Assembly: GCA_964646075.1 (NCBI GenBank)
Contig: CAZYBZ010000004.1
Location: forward strand, 1-26,768
Direction of reading: 5' to 3'
DNA length: 26,768 bases
Source: JAYENY01 sp964646075
GTDB lineage: Bacteria; Patescibacteriota; Minisyncoccia; Minisyncoccales; PEYH01
Both the position numbers and the translations under genes were made by a program. Positions 1 to 8,257 of this stretch are shown here, piece after piece; position 1 is the first letter of the stretch; the number at the start of each line of letters is the position of its first letter. Under the pieces are notes generated by a model. The model had not been told where the DNA came from. It saw nothing but the letters and a program-made list of their open reading frames with translations, and made no database searches.

Positions 1-1390
1 CAATGCCATTTTGTTCAAGAACCTTTATTAAGGTCGGTTCATTATAGCGAGCCGGTGGTTTGGTAAAATGTTGTTGAGGCGTTAATTTAAGTAAATCTAA
101 AATTTCTTCCTCAGTCAAGGGAGGTAGAGTTGCCTCTTTGAATTTAATAGGATAAATCTTCAAAAAACCGTCAAATTTTAAAGTTTGACCATTGGCTTGA
201 AAAGTATAATTAGCAGCTTTGATTTTAATATTGGTTGAGTCAAAAATTGCTTGACTCATTTGGCTGGCAATAAATCTTTGCCATATTAATTCATAGAGCC
301 GAGCTTGCTGTTTTTCTATTTTAAGGCTGTCAGGAGTTTTATTGGTATCGGTTGGCCTAATTGCTTCGTGCGCCTCTTGGGCTCTTTTTGCTTTGGTTTT
401 ATATTTTCTTGAAAATCCAGGCCAATAGTTTTTACCGAAATTTTTGATAATAAAACTTTCAGCAGAAGACAAGGCTTGTTGGGAAAGGTTTAAAGAGTCT
501 GTCCGATGATAACTGATCAGTCCTTTTTCGTACAGCTTTTGAGCTAAGAACATCGTTTTTTGAGAAGCAAGATAGAGTTGTTGTCCTGCTGTTTGCTGAA
601 GAGTGCTTGTCATAAATGGTGGTAAAGGATTCCTTTTCACCTCTTTTTTTTGATTCTTTTGAATCTGATATTCCGCTTTTTCTAAATCTTTAAGAATCTT
701 ACTTGCTTTTTCTTTGTTTTGAATGCCTAATTTTGGAATTACTTTTCCGTTTTTTGAACTGAGAAAAGCCTCAAATTCGGTTTTGATTTTTAAATCATTG
801 TTTTGTTTTTTAAGAGTAGCAATAATACTCCAATATTCCTCTGGCTTGAAGGCCTCAATTTCTCTTTCTCGTTCAACAATTACCCTAGTGGCCACCGACT
901 GAACTCTGCCGGCCGAAAGACCACGAGTTATTTTTTTCCAAAGAAAGGGTGAAAGCTTATAACCAACAATTCTATCTAGAACTCGTCTACCAACCTGGGA
1001 GCTAACGAGATCCATATTAATCTTTCTTGGATTTTTTAGAGCCTCAAGGATTGCCTTTTTAGTAATTTCATGAAAAACAATTCTTTGATAATTATCTAAG
1101 TTAAGGGCCTCTTTAAGATGATAGGCAATAGCTTCACCTTCTCTGTCTTCATCAACTGCTAAGATGACCAGTTCGGCTTTTTGAACTTCTTTTTTCAAAG
1201 AATTAACTGTTTTTCGCGATTTAGTAGGAATAACATATTGAGGTTCAAAATTTCTTTCAATATCTATCCCTAGTTTTGATTTTGGCAAATCACGAATATG
1301 TCCGTAAGATGATAAAACCTTATATTCTCGGCCTAAGAATTTTTCTAATGTTTTTCCTTTTGTCGGACTCTCAACTATTAATAATTTCAT
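1..1390 (-). CDS. topA: DNA topoisomerase I (type IA), 3' end cut by window
   Basis: Relaxes negatively supercoiled DNA by single-strand passage. The minus-strand reading frame starts with ATG at 1390 and stays open to the window edge, giving 463 residues. The N-terminus reads MKLLIVESPTKGKTL (TOPRIM start), followed by a DEDREGE acidic motif near residues 75-85 and a GRVQSVATR segment. The catalytic tyrosine lies in SYHRTDS at about residue 294 (E. coli has YMRTDS). The last visible residues, FTKPPARYNEPTLIKVLEQNGI, are the conserved motif before the GRPSTYA helix, so the C-terminal zinc-finger part is outside the window. It follows dprA by 12 nt on the same strand and is probably cotranscribed with it. 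Family assignment is firm; only the C-terminal architecture is unknown. Confidence 0.97.
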   Translation of the reverse strand, partial: MKLLIVESPTKGKTLEKFLGREYKVLSSYGHIRDLPKSKLGIDIERNFEPQYVIPTKSRKTVNSLKKEVQKAELVILAVDEDREGEAIAYHLKEALNLDNYQRIVFHEITKKAILEALKNPRKINMDLVSSQVGRRVLDRIVGYKLSPFLWKKITRGLSAGRVQSVATRVIVEREREIEAFKPEEYWSIIATLKKQNNDLKIKTEFEAFLSSKNGKVIPKLGIQNKEKASKILKDLEKAEYQIQKNQKKEVKRNPLPPFMTSTLQQTAGQQLYLASQKTMFLAQKLYEKGLISYHRTDSLNLSQQALSSAESFIIKNFGKNYWPGFSRKYKTKAKRAQEAHEAIRPTDTNKTPDSLKIEKQQARLYELIWQRFIASQMSQAIFDSTNIKIKAANYTFQANGQTLKFDGFLKIYPIKFKEATLPPLTEEEILDLLKLTPQQHFTKPPARYNEPTLIKVLEQNGI

Positions 1391-1398
1391 ATTATTCG

Positions 1399-1411
1399 AG
1401 GACTAAGTCCT
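1399..1411. repeat. 13-nt inverted repeat at the dprA stop / topA leader
   Basis: AGGACTAAGTCCT is a perfect inverted repeat with a single central base. It overlaps the dprA stop codon (1403-1405, minus strand) and lies just upstream of the topA start. As RNA it could form a five-pair stem with a three-base loop. No T-run follows on either strand, so it is not an intrinsic terminator. It could influence coupling between dprA and topA translation, but this is only a guess. Confidence 0.5.
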
Positions 1412-2272
1412 AAGTGTATAAACATTACCGCTTAAGTTTTTTATTATTCCTTTTATCTCTAATCCTGTCAAAGTTGAAATAACTTTTGCTGGGTCTAATT
1501 CGATTTTTTCAATAATCTCATCAATATGCATTGCCTTTTTATTTTTAAGAGCATTTAGGATTATTTCTTCTTCTTTTGAATCCAAGCTAATCTCTTTTTT
1601 TGAAATTATCAAGTGAAGTTGGAGCCCCTTAAGAATATCCTCTGCTCGTTCTACTAGTTCAGCTCCTTTTTTAATAAGAGTATGGCAGCCGCTAGAGTTA
1701 GGGGAGTAAATTGATCCAGGCAGAGCAAAAACTTTCCTTTTTTGTTTAAAGGCGTGATTAGCGGTGATCAGGGCACCTGAGCGATCTTTTGCTTCTATCA
1801 CCAATGTTCCCAAGGATAGGCCAGAAACAATACGGTTTCTTAGAGGGAAGTTTCCTTTGTGACCTGGTGTTCCAACTGGGAATTCTGAAATTATCGCTCC
1901 ACCTTTTTGAATGATTTTTTTTGACAACCCGATGTTTTCCTGAGGATAAATATTCTTTTCATTAATACCTGTTCCTAAAACAGCGATTGTTCGTCCGCCA
2001 CTGTCTAGGGCTGTTTGGTGGGCAACGGTATCGATTCCCTTAGCCATCCCGCTTATAATAATAAATCCAACTCTTGAGAGCTCTGCGACAATTTCCATTG
2101 TTGCTTGTCTCCCATAATTTGAGCATCGCCGAGGACCAACCACCGCCAAAGCAGGATTACCTCCTAGGTCTAGTTCTCCCCTACAATACAAAATTTTTGG
2201 CGGGGCAATAATTTTTTTTAACGGTTCTGGGTAATCTTTGTCTTGAATTTGAATCGTTTTTATTTTATCCAT
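1403..2272 (-). CDS. dprA: DNA-processing protein DprA (Smf)
   Basis: Cytoplasmic single-strand DNA-binding protein that protects incoming DNA during natural transformation and loads RecA. The 289 residues contain the Rossmann-like core: VVGPRRCSNYG (44-54), ISGMAKGIDTVAHQTAL (73-89), TIAVLGTGINEKNIYP (95-110), the SEFPVGTPG loop (129-137), FPLRNRIVSGLS (142-153) and GALITANHA (166-174). Residues about 230-287 form a winged-helix domain as in other DprA proteins. The N-terminal SAM domain of longer homologues is absent. ATG at 2272 places the core at normal distance. It lies 12 nt upstream of topA, an arrangement also common elsewhere in bacteria. Its presence fits the idea that many CPR bacteria take up DNA, though no other competence gene is in this window. 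Confidence 0.96.
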   Translation of the reverse strand: MDKIKTIQIQDKDYPEPLKKIIAPPKILYCRGELDLGGNPALAVVGPRRCSNYGRQATMEIVAELSRVGFIIISGMAKGIDTVAHQTALDSGGRTIAVLGTGINEKNIYPQENIGLSKKIIQKGGAIISEFPVGTPGHKGNFPLRNRIVSGLSLGTLVIEAKDRSGALITANHAFKQKRKVFALPGSIYSPNSSGCHTLIKKGAELVERAEDILKGLQLHLIISKKEISLDSKEEEIILNALKNKKAMHIDEIIEKIELDPAKVISTLTGLEIKGIIKNLSGNVYTLRT

Positions 2273-2343
2273 TTTATAGATTTAGGCAGAACAGAATGTC
2301 TGATTATTTATAATGTAAAGATATAGATAGAAATAATTGATAT

Positions 2344-2877
2344 TTATAGATTTGAAAATAGAGTCTGGTCAATTTCTTCTTTTATCTGTTCTAATTTTTT
2401 TTGTTCATCTTTAGTAAATTTTTGTAAAACAAATTTTTTTAAGTCTATCTCTGGCTGTTTCGGTCCAATACCTATTTTTAGGCGATTAAAATTTTTTGAG
2501 CCTAGTTCGTTAATTATTGATTGAACTCCTTTGTGCCCCCCAGCTCCAGAATTTTTTTTGATTTTTATTTCTCCAAGAGACAAGTAGAGTTCATCATGAA
2601 TAACCCAAAGATTTTTTAGAGGAATTTTATAAAATTTTATTAAATGACTGACTGCTTGTCCAGATTGGTTCATAAAAGTTTGAGGTTTGGCTAAAATAAT
2701 TTTTTGATTATTAACCTTGTTTTGGGAGATCTTTGTTTTTAATTTCTTTTTATTTTCCCAATCAGAAAAGTTATTTTTTTTAAAAAAATTAAGAATCTCA
2801 AAACCGAGATTATGGCGGGTATTTTTAAATTTTAAACCAGGGTTTCCTAACCCGACAAGCAGAATCATCTTTTGCAT
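2344..2877 (-). CDS. pth: Peptidyl-tRNA hydrolase
   Basis: Releases peptides from prematurely dropped peptidyl-tRNA, recycling tRNA. At 177 residues it is slightly shorter than the usual 185-195. Hallmarks are VGLGNPG (8-14), TRHNLGF with catalytic His22 (20-26), NQSG (70-73), HDELYLSLGEIKIK with Asp95, and GAGGHKGVQSII (111-122). The position that is Asn114 in E. coli is Lys116 here (GGHKG), a substitution I believe occurs in other bacteria too. The alternative start is Met4. An AAGG sits 4 nt before the first ATG, close but usable, so the first Met was kept. The gene is 71 nt upstream of dprA on the same strand and divergent from lepB across a 74-nt gap. Confidence 0.96.
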   Translation of the reverse strand: MQKMILLVGLGNPGLKFKNTRHNLGFEILNFFKKNNFSDWENKKKLKTKISQNKVNNQKIILAKPQTFMNQSGQAVSHLIKFYKIPLKNLWVIHDELYLSLGEIKIKKNSGAGGHKGVQSIINELGSKNFNRLKIGIGPKQPEIDLKKFVLQKFTKDEQKKLEQIKEEIDQTLFSNL

Positions 2878-2916
2878 TATACCTTTTTTTATAGAAATAA
2901 AAAATTATTTTTTTGT

Positions 2917-2945
2917 TTGCCAAAATTTGATTTTTAGTTTAATAT
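2917..2945 (+). promoter_or_regulatory. Predicted sigma-70-type promoter of lepB (leaderless)
   Basis: TTGCCA at 2917-2922, a 17-nt spacer and TAATAT at 2940-2945. The -10 box ends six bases before the lepB ATG at 2952, so transcription would start at or next to the start codon, giving a leaderless mRNA. There is no Shine-Dalgarno sequence before this ATG, which agrees with that. Confidence 0.65.
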
Positions 2946-2951
2946 GAAACT

Positions 2952-3482
2952 ATGAAAAAAGTCTTACTTTTTGTCTGGGAGATAACAAAAATAGTCGTTA
3001 TTGCCCTTATAATAGTCATTCCTGTCAGAACCTTTATCTTCCAGCCTTTCATTGTTAGGGGGGCAAGCATGAATCCAAATTTTGATAATTTTGATTATTT
3101 AATTGTTGATCAGATCTCTTATAGGTTCAGAGAGCCTCAAAGGGGAGATGTCGTCATCTTCCATAATCCCAGTCGTGCCGCTGGAAGATTTATTAAAAGA
3201 ATTGTCGGCTTACCACAGGAAACAATAAAAATCAAAGAAGGCCGAGTAATGCTTAAGCAAGACGGGGAGTTTTTGGTCTTAGATGAATCAGCTTATTTAC
3301 CCCAAAATACCATAACCTCAGGTAACCTAAGAATAACCTTAAGAGAAGACGAGTATTTTGTTTTAGGAGACAACAGAGAACTTTCTATGGACTCAAGATC
3401 TTTTGGCGCCTTAAATAGAGAGTTTTTTATCGGCAGAAGCGCCTTCCGCTTGTGGCCTTTAGTTTTGTTTGCTCAAGAATGA
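2952..3482 (+). CDS. lepB: Signal peptidase I
   Basis: Membrane serine protease that removes signal peptides from secreted proteins. The 176 residues start with a single membrane anchor (about 9-28). Then come RGASMNPNF with catalytic Ser39, RGDVVIFHNP (64-73), RFIKRIVGLPQETI with catalytic Lys82, and the C-terminal box YFVLGDNRELSMDSRSFG. This is the short S26 form typical of Gram-positive-like bacteria and CPR. It is transcribed away from pth with its own promoter and ends in TGA, which shows that TGA is read as stop. Assignment is firm. Confidence 0.96.
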   Translation: MKKVLLFVWEITKIVVIALIIVIPVRTFIFQPFIVRGASMNPNFDNFDYLIVDQISYRFREPQRGDVVIFHNPSRAAGRFIKRIVGLPQETIKIKEGRVMLKQDGEFLVLDESAYLPQNTITSGNLRITLREDEYFVLGDNRELSMDSRSFGALNREFFIGRSAFRLWPLVLFAQE

Positions 3483-3542
3483 CGGACAAGATAGGTGGGT
3501 GATGAGGTTCTAGAATATTATCAGACATTTGATTACTAGCGG

Positions 3543-3582
3543 TCTTCTTGTTAATGCTGGCGCTGAGAAGAGTCATTTTTTT
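3543..3582 (+). terminator. Possible weak terminator after lepB
   Basis: TCTTCT (3543-3548) can pair with AGAAGA (3566-3571), extended by two wobble pairs, leaving a loop of about 13 nt. Four bases later comes a run of seven T (3576-3582). The stem is AT-rich and short, so termination may be partial. Nothing else was recognised in the 105-nt gap between lepB and hisS. Confidence 0.3.
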
Positions 3583-3587
3583 AAATC

Positions 3588-4877
3588 ATGATGGTTAAAA
3601 AAAGCAAAGCAAAAATTCAGAGTGTCTCAGGAATGTCAGACATCCTGCCCGAAGACCAGGCATTTTTTAAGAAAGTTTATAAAACAGCCTTGGACATTTC
3701 ATCTGACTATGGATTCAGTGAACTTTCTTCTCCAATCTTAGAATATACTGAACTTTTTGAAAAAGGGACTGGTTCTGACACAGAAATTGTTGAAAAGCAA
3801 ATGTATTCTCTCCGTACGAAAGGAGGGGATCGTTTAACCTTAAGGCCAGAATTTACTCCTTCTCTAGTAAGGGCATATATTGAACACGGGATGATTAGTT
3901 TGCCTCAGCCAGTAAAACTTTTTTCTTTTGGACCAGTTTTTCGTCACGAGAGACAGCAATCCGGTCGTTTTCGTCAGTTTCATCAATTTAATCTTGAAAT
4001 TTTTGGCTCGGAGAAACCGATTATTGATGCTGAACTTATCTATCTTTCCTATAATATTCTCCAAGGATTAGGCGTAAAGGATTTATTAATAGAGGTTAAT
4101 AGTATAGGAGATAAAGAGTGTCGTCCGGCTTACAAAAAAAAATTGACAAGATATTTAAGAAGCAATAAGGATTTTCTTTGCCTAGATTGTCAAGAGAGAT
4201 TAAAGAAAACCCCTCTAAGAGTTTTAGACTGTAAGATAGAACGGTGCAGGCAAATAGTTTCTGGAGCTCCTCAAATTATTGATCATCTCTGCAAAGGCTG
4301 CCATGATCATTTCAAAAAAGTTTTAGAATTTTTAGATGAATTAGCCCTCCCTTATGATCTTAATCCTTATCTAGTTAGGGGCTTAGATTATTATACTGAA
4401 ACTGTCTTTGAAATAACTACTGGAGATAAAAAAGGAAAAAAGAAAGCAAGCTTGCTTGGTGGAGGAAGATATGATAACTTGATAAAACAATTTTCCAGAA
4501 AAGATATCCCAGCTTGCGGTGGGGCCGGAGGAGTGGAAAGAATTATAGCGGCGATGAAAAAAAGTGGAACAAAAGTTCCCGAGAGACGAAAGCCAGTTAT
4601 TTTTTTAGCTCAATTAGGCGATATTGCTAAGAGCAGAGCTTTGAAATTAATAAATAACTTAAGAAAAGCCGGTCTTTCAACAAGCGAGCAGCTTCACAGA
4701 GATTCTCTTGCGATTCAGCTTAAGATGGCAAACAGGCTAGGGGTAAAATATACTCTGATTATTGGGGAAGAGGAGGCTAGTAGAAATATGCTTATTATTA
4801 GAGATATGAAAAGTGGTAAACAATCATTAGTGAAGATAGAGAAAGCTATTGTAGAAATAAAAAAGCGTTTAAAATAA
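3588..4877 (+). CDS. hisS: Histidyl-tRNA synthetase
   Basis: Class II aminoacyl-tRNA synthetase charging tRNA-His. The 429 residues show the N-terminal SGMSDILPED element (14-23), TLRPEFTPSLVRAYI (84-98), motif 2 FRHERQQSGRFRQFHQF (118-134), the HisA signature LVRGLDYYTETVFE (262-275), and motif 3 GGGRYDNLI (291-299) with GGAGGVERI. Residues about 335-429 are the anticodon-binding domain. The central insertion contains several cysteines (CLDC, DCKIERC, CKGC), a possible metal site. Two ATG codons stand in tandem at the start (3588 and 3591); either gives the same protein bar one residue. rpsU follows 23 nt downstream, so the two may be cotranscribed. Confidence 0.97.
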   Translation: MMVKKSKAKIQSVSGMSDILPEDQAFFKKVYKTALDISSDYGFSELSSPILEYTELFEKGTGSDTEIVEKQMYSLRTKGGDRLTLRPEFTPSLVRAYIEHGMISLPQPVKLFSFGPVFRHERQQSGRFRQFHQFNLEIFGSEKPIIDAELIYLSYNILQGLGVKDLLIEVNSIGDKECRPAYKKKLTRYLRSNKDFLCLDCQERLKKTPLRVLDCKIERCRQIVSGAPQIIDHLCKGCHDHFKKVLEFLDELALPYDLNPYLVRGLDYYTETVFEITTGDKKGKKKASLLGGGRYDNLIKQFSRKDIPACGGAGGVERIIAAMKKSGTKVPERRKPVIFLAQLGDIAKSRALKLINNLRKAGLSTSEQLHRDSLAIQLKMANRLGVKYTLIIGEEEASRNMLIIRDMKSGKQSLVKIEKAIVEIKKRLK

Positions 4878-4900
4878 TTAAATCATTAATAACTAATTCT

Positions 4901-5122
4901 ATGTCTGGACTTAAATTAGAGAAAAAAGAGAGGGAGAATAGTCGGCAACTAGTTGGTCGATTTATTAGAAGCTTAAGAAAAAGTGGTCTTGTTTATAGGG
5001 CGAAAAAATCTCGATACATTCAGCGGCCTTTAAGTAAAAAACTTAAAAAAAGGGTTGCCCTAAGGAAAGAAGAGCTTAAGGAGAAATACAAACGCTTAGA
5101 GAAACTAGGTAAGAGCCGATAG
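4901..5122 (+). CDS. rpsU: 30S ribosomal protein bS21
   Basis: Small, very basic 73-residue protein. The pattern SRQLVGRFIRSLRKSGLVYR (14-33) followed by KKSRYIQRPLSKKLKK (35-50) matches the bS21 core (in E. coli, ALRRFKR...AGIL...REHYEKPS...RKRK). bS21 binds near the anti-Shine-Dalgarno region of 16S rRNA. The C-terminal basic helix is extended (to KLGKSR). Its position upstream of dnaG-rpoD matches the classic rpsU-dnaG-rpoD operon, here with two genes inserted. The match is divergent but the context supports it. Confidence 0.85.
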   Translation: MSGLKLEKKERENSRQLVGRFIRSLRKSGLVYRAKKSRYIQRPLSKKLKKRVALRKEELKEKYKRLEKLGKSR

Positions 5123-5180
5123 GCTTTCATAGCAAACAATTGATTTTTACCGAGAAATTTACTCCTAATCAGACAAGCAG

Positions 5181-5621
5181 ATGATTGGAATTAATAATCT
5201 TACCGATGTTTTTATAAATGAAGAATTGTTAAAGTGGCTTGGAGCAGAAATTTTAGCCAGAGAGAGCTTTCAAGAAAAAGTTGATATTTCAGTGGCGATA
5301 GTCTCAGAGGACGAAATTAGAAGATTAAACAAAATTTATAGGGATAAAGACAAACCAACGGATGTTTTGTCTTTTCGAGAAAATCTAAAGTTTATTTTGC
5401 CACCTTTTCAAAAAAAAGAATTAGGGGAGATAGTGATTTGTCCTTTTCAAATTAAAGAGAAAGAAGAGGACAAGATAGCCAGGGTTTTTATTCATGGTTT
5501 TCTGCATCTTCTTGGATATGATCATCAGACCGAGAAAGAATCGGCAATAATGGAGGCTAAAGAAAAAACTTATATTTCAATAATAAATCTTGGACAAATT
5601 TTTAAAGATAGGAAAGAGTAG
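5181..5621 (+). CDS. ybeY: Endoribonuclease YbeY (rRNA maturation factor)
   Basis: Zinc-dependent RNase involved in 16S rRNA 3'-end maturation and ribosome quality control. The 146 residues have the NKIYRDKDKPTDVLSF block (51-66), the LGEIVICP strand (81-88) and the metal motif HGFLHLLGYDH (105-115) with His105, His109 and His115. The length is normal. It stands 58 nt after rpsU, fitting a ribosome-biogenesis block. Assignment is firm. Confidence 0.95.
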   Translation: MIGINNLTDVFINEELLKWLGAEILARESFQEKVDISVAIVSEDEIRRLNKIYRDKDKPTDVLSFRENLKFILPPFQKKELGEIVICPFQIKEKEEDKIARVFIHGFLHLLGYDHQTEKESAIMEAKEKTYISIINLGQIFKDRKE

Positions 5622-5716
5622 GCGAGATTAATAAGAATAATAATATAATTAATACTCATTTTTGTTCCTCGTGGCGTTGCGAGAGATTGAGCAATAGGAT
5701 TCCGAAATTATCTATT

Positions 5717-6388
5717 ATGAAAGTTGCCGCTATCATTCCCGCTTATAACGAAGCAAAAACCATTAGTGCGGTAGTAAAAGTTGCTAAAAGCAATATTTTA
5801 ATTGACGAGGTTTTTGTAGTCGATGATGGCTCTCTTGACAAGACGGCTGCTGTTGCCAGAGAAGTCGGAGCTAATGTGGTAAGGATTAAAAATAATCAAG
5901 GGAAAGGCAGGGCTCTGGAAATAGGTGTTCAAAGAGTTGATAGTGAGATTTTATTATTTTTAGACGCCGATTTAGTTGGGCTAACATCAGGACATATTGA
6001 CAATCTTCTAAAACCCGTAATGTCTGGAGAAGCAGATATGACAGTTGGTGCGATAGATAGAAAAATGTTTGGAATATTTTTAGATTCATGGCTTCGGAGA
6101 ACCGAATCGCCTTTTTCAGGGATGAGAGCTATTAAGCGCGATTTTTGGGACAAAATTCCTAAATGCTATAAAAAGAAATTTTATATTGAAAGCGCTATCA
6201 CTTATTTGGCAAAAGAGAATAAGCTCAGAATAAAACCCCTTATTTTAGATGGGGTAAATCATATTATTAAAGAGAAGAAGATGGGCTTTTGGAAAGGCAC
6301 AAAGGAGCGCTGCAAGATGAATGCACAGATAATTTTAATCAATCTTTTCTTAAAAATGAAGACTAGATGTTTTTTTAAAAATAGCTGA
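5717..6388 (+). CDS. Family 2 glycosyltransferase (DPM1-like fold)
   Basis: Inverting GT-A glycosyltransferase of family GT2. With the ATG at 5717 the protein has 223 residues: AAIIPAYNEAKTI (4-16), DEVFVVDDGSLDKT (30-43), NNQGKGRALEIGV (59-71) and the metal-binding LFLDADLVGL (80-89, DAD at 83-85). The acceptor-binding C-terminal half has SGMRAIKRDFW and YIESAITYLA. The frame stays open to a TTG at 5687, which would add ten residues; I prefer 5717 because the GT2 fold begins directly there. No membrane helix is visible, so the acceptor may be soluble or lipid-linked via another protein. Substrate cannot be read from sequence. It sits between ybeY and dnaG, 2 nt before the dnaG start. Confidence 0.85.
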   Translation: MKVAAIIPAYNEAKTISAVVKVAKSNILIDEVFVVDDGSLDKTAAVAREVGANVVRIKNNQGKGRALEIGVQRVDSEILLFLDADLVGLTSGHIDNLLKPVMSGEADMTVGAIDRKMFGIFLDSWLRRTESPFSGMRAIKRDFWDKIPKCYKKKFYIESAITYLAKENKLRIKPLILDGVNHIIKEKKMGFWKGTKERCKMNAQIILINLFLKMKTRCFFKNS

Positions 6389-6390
6389 CA

Positions 6391-8187
6391 ATGATGGATT
6401 CTCCTATTGACGAAATAAAAGAGCGCTTAGATATTATCGACATAATCTCTACTTATATCAAGCTTGAAAAAACAGGCGCAAATCATCGTGCTCTTTGTCC
6501 TTTCCATTCTGACAAAAAACCATCTTTATTTGTCAGCCCTTCTCGTCAGATTTGGAAATGTTTTGGTTGCGGGGCTGCTGGGGATATTTTTGCTTTTATT
6601 CAACAGATTGAAGGAGTAGAGTTTGGAGATGCTCTGAGAATTTTAGCGAAAAGGGCGGGAGTAGAATTACGAAAACAAAATCCAGAAATCCAAACAGCTA
6701 GAAAAAGATTTTATGATATCTGCGAATGGGGAACAAAATTTTTTGAAAAACAGATTCAAACTGGTCAATTAGGGGGAAAAGCTAAAGAATATCTTTTTAA
6801 AAGAGGGCTTTTAGAAGATTCAATTGAAAAGTGGAGGATTGGTTTTGCTCCTGATACTTGGAATGCTTTGCTAAACTTTTTGAGAGAAAAAGGATTTTCA
6901 GTCGGAGAGATTGAGAGAACTGGTTTAGTATTAATAAATAAGGAAGGGAAATCTTACGATAGGTTTCGTGGGCGAATAATTTTTCCAATTTTTGATTTGA
7001 ATTCTCAAGTTATCGGTTTTGGTGGTCGCGCCTTTGTTAAACCCAAAAGGGAAGCAGAGGGGATGATGGCAAAATATCTTAATATTCCTAACACCTTGCT
7101 TTATAATAAAAGTCAAGTTCTTTATGGATTGAATAGGGCAAAGGTTCCTATTAGAAAGGAAGATGCTTGCATTCTAGTTGAAGGCTATACTGACGTGATA
7201 ATGTCCTGGCAAGCAGGAGTAGAGAATGTTGTTGCTACTTCTGGGACTGCGCTGACAGCTCATCAGCTTTCTGTCTTGAAAAGATATTCTAAAAATCTAA
7301 TTATTTCTTTTGATATGGATGTTGCCGGAGATTCAGCCACTAAGAGAGGGATTGATTTAGCCCAAACGCAAGGATTTAGTATAAAAGTTGCTGACTTGCC
7401 CAAGGGCAAGGATCCGGCTGATGTTGTTTTTATTAAAATAGAGGATTGGAAAAAAGTAATTGAAAAATCAAAGTCTATTCTTGATTTTTACTTTGAAAAC
7501 GCTTTTTCAATTTTTGACAGCAAGACGCCTGAAGGGAAAAGAAATACTTCTGCGATGTTACTCCCGATTATTAAAAGAATTCATAATAAGATTGAGCAGT
7601 CTTCATGGATCAAGGAGTTAGCTAGGCGTCTTGAAGTAAGTGAAGAAAGCGTTGAGCAAGAATTAAAAAGATGTCCATCAGTTAAAACAAGAGAAAGCCT
7701 GGTTCAAGACCCTTGTATCACTCCCCAGAAGACGCGAAGAGGAGTGATCGAAGAGAAAATTATTTCTTTACTTTTAAATTATTCCAAAGGAATTGAGCCA
7801 TTGAAAGAAGATTCTTTTAAATATTTTTCAGCTGAGGTTAAGGAGGTTTTAGAAAAAATTCAGCAAAAGCCGAAAGATTTATTAAAGAGCCTAAAAGGCT
7901 TTGATTTTTCAAAAGAACAGCAAGAATCTCTTAATTATCTTGCCCTCAGAGGAGAAATTGAGATTGATCTTAAGGGAGAAGAGGTTAATATTGAGAAGGA
8001 GATTTTGACTTCTTTCAATGAACTGAAATTTTTTGCGATTAAGGAAAAACTAATGTCGCTTTCTAAGAAAATTAAACAAGTTGAACAAAATGGTAAGAAA
8101 GAGGAGGTAGAGAGCCTCTCTAAAGAGTTTAGCCGTTTAGTAGAAGAGCTAGATCAAAATAATAACCAGCCATTAAATATTAAATAA
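6391..8187 (+). CDS. dnaG: DNA primase
   Basis: Makes RNA primers at the replication fork. The 598 residues contain the CHC2 zinc-binding domain (C36, H39, C57, C60; CPFHSDKKPS then WKCFGCGAAGDIF), the RNA polymerase basic domain (SYDRFRGRIIFPIFD, 188-202; VIGFGGRA, 207-214; AKYLNIPNTLLYNKS, 227-241), and the TOPRIM core VEGYTDVI (263-270, Glu264) with SFDMDVAGDSA (306-316, Asp308/Asp310) and KGKDPADVV. The C-terminal part is a charged helical region as expected for helicase binding. It starts ATGATG two bases after the GT2 stop and lies just upstream of rpoD. Confidence 0.97.
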   Translation: MMDSPIDEIKERLDIIDIISTYIKLEKTGANHRALCPFHSDKKPSLFVSPSRQIWKCFGCGAAGDIFAFIQQIEGVEFGDALRILAKRAGVELRKQNPEIQTARKRFYDICEWGTKFFEKQIQTGQLGGKAKEYLFKRGLLEDSIEKWRIGFAPDTWNALLNFLREKGFSVGEIERTGLVLINKEGKSYDRFRGRIIFPIFDLNSQVIGFGGRAFVKPKREAEGMMAKYLNIPNTLLYNKSQVLYGLNRAKVPIRKEDACILVEGYTDVIMSWQAGVENVVATSGTALTAHQLSVLKRYSKNLIISFDMDVAGDSATKRGIDLAQTQGFSIKVADLPKGKDPADVVFIKIEDWKKVIEKSKSILDFYFENAFSIFDSKTPEGKRNTSAMLLPIIKRIHNKIEQSSWIKELARRLEVSEESVEQELKRCPSVKTRESLVQDPCITPQKTRRGVIEEKIISLLLNYSKGIEPLKEDSFKYFSAEVKEVLEKIQQKPKDLLKSLKGFDFSKEQQESLNYLALRGEIEIDLKGEEVNIEKEILTSFNELKFFAIKEKLMSLSKKIKQVEQNGKKEEVESLSKEFSRLVEELDQNNNQPLNIK

Positions 8188-8212
8188 TTATTAATAGGTG
8201 ACATTATTACGA

Positions 8213-8240
8213 TTAATGATCTTTCATCAGCGATTATAAT
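8213..8240 (+). promoter_or_regulatory. Possible internal promoter for rpoD
   Basis: A perfect TATAAT (8235-8240) lies in the 70-nt gap between dnaG and rpoD. TTAATG at 8213-8218 stands 16 nt upstream as a poor -35. Predicted transcription start near 8247 would give a leader of about ten bases. It would let rpoD be expressed apart from dnaG. Confidence 0.45.
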
Positions 8241-8257
8241 AAGATTAATAGTAAATT

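Noticed and set aside
2717..2947. Plus-strand 76-codon frame over the pth start
   Set aside because: It is antisense to the well-conserved pth N-terminus and is Phe-rich, as expected from reading an AT-rich gene backwards.
5668..5683. CTCG...CGAG hairpin upstream of the GT2 gene
   Set aside because: Four canonical pairs plus two wobbles and no T-run; probably chance.
5687..5716. Upstream TTG start for the GT2 gene
   Set aside because: It adds ten residues before a fold that begins exactly at the ATG at 5717, and no better ribosome site supports it.
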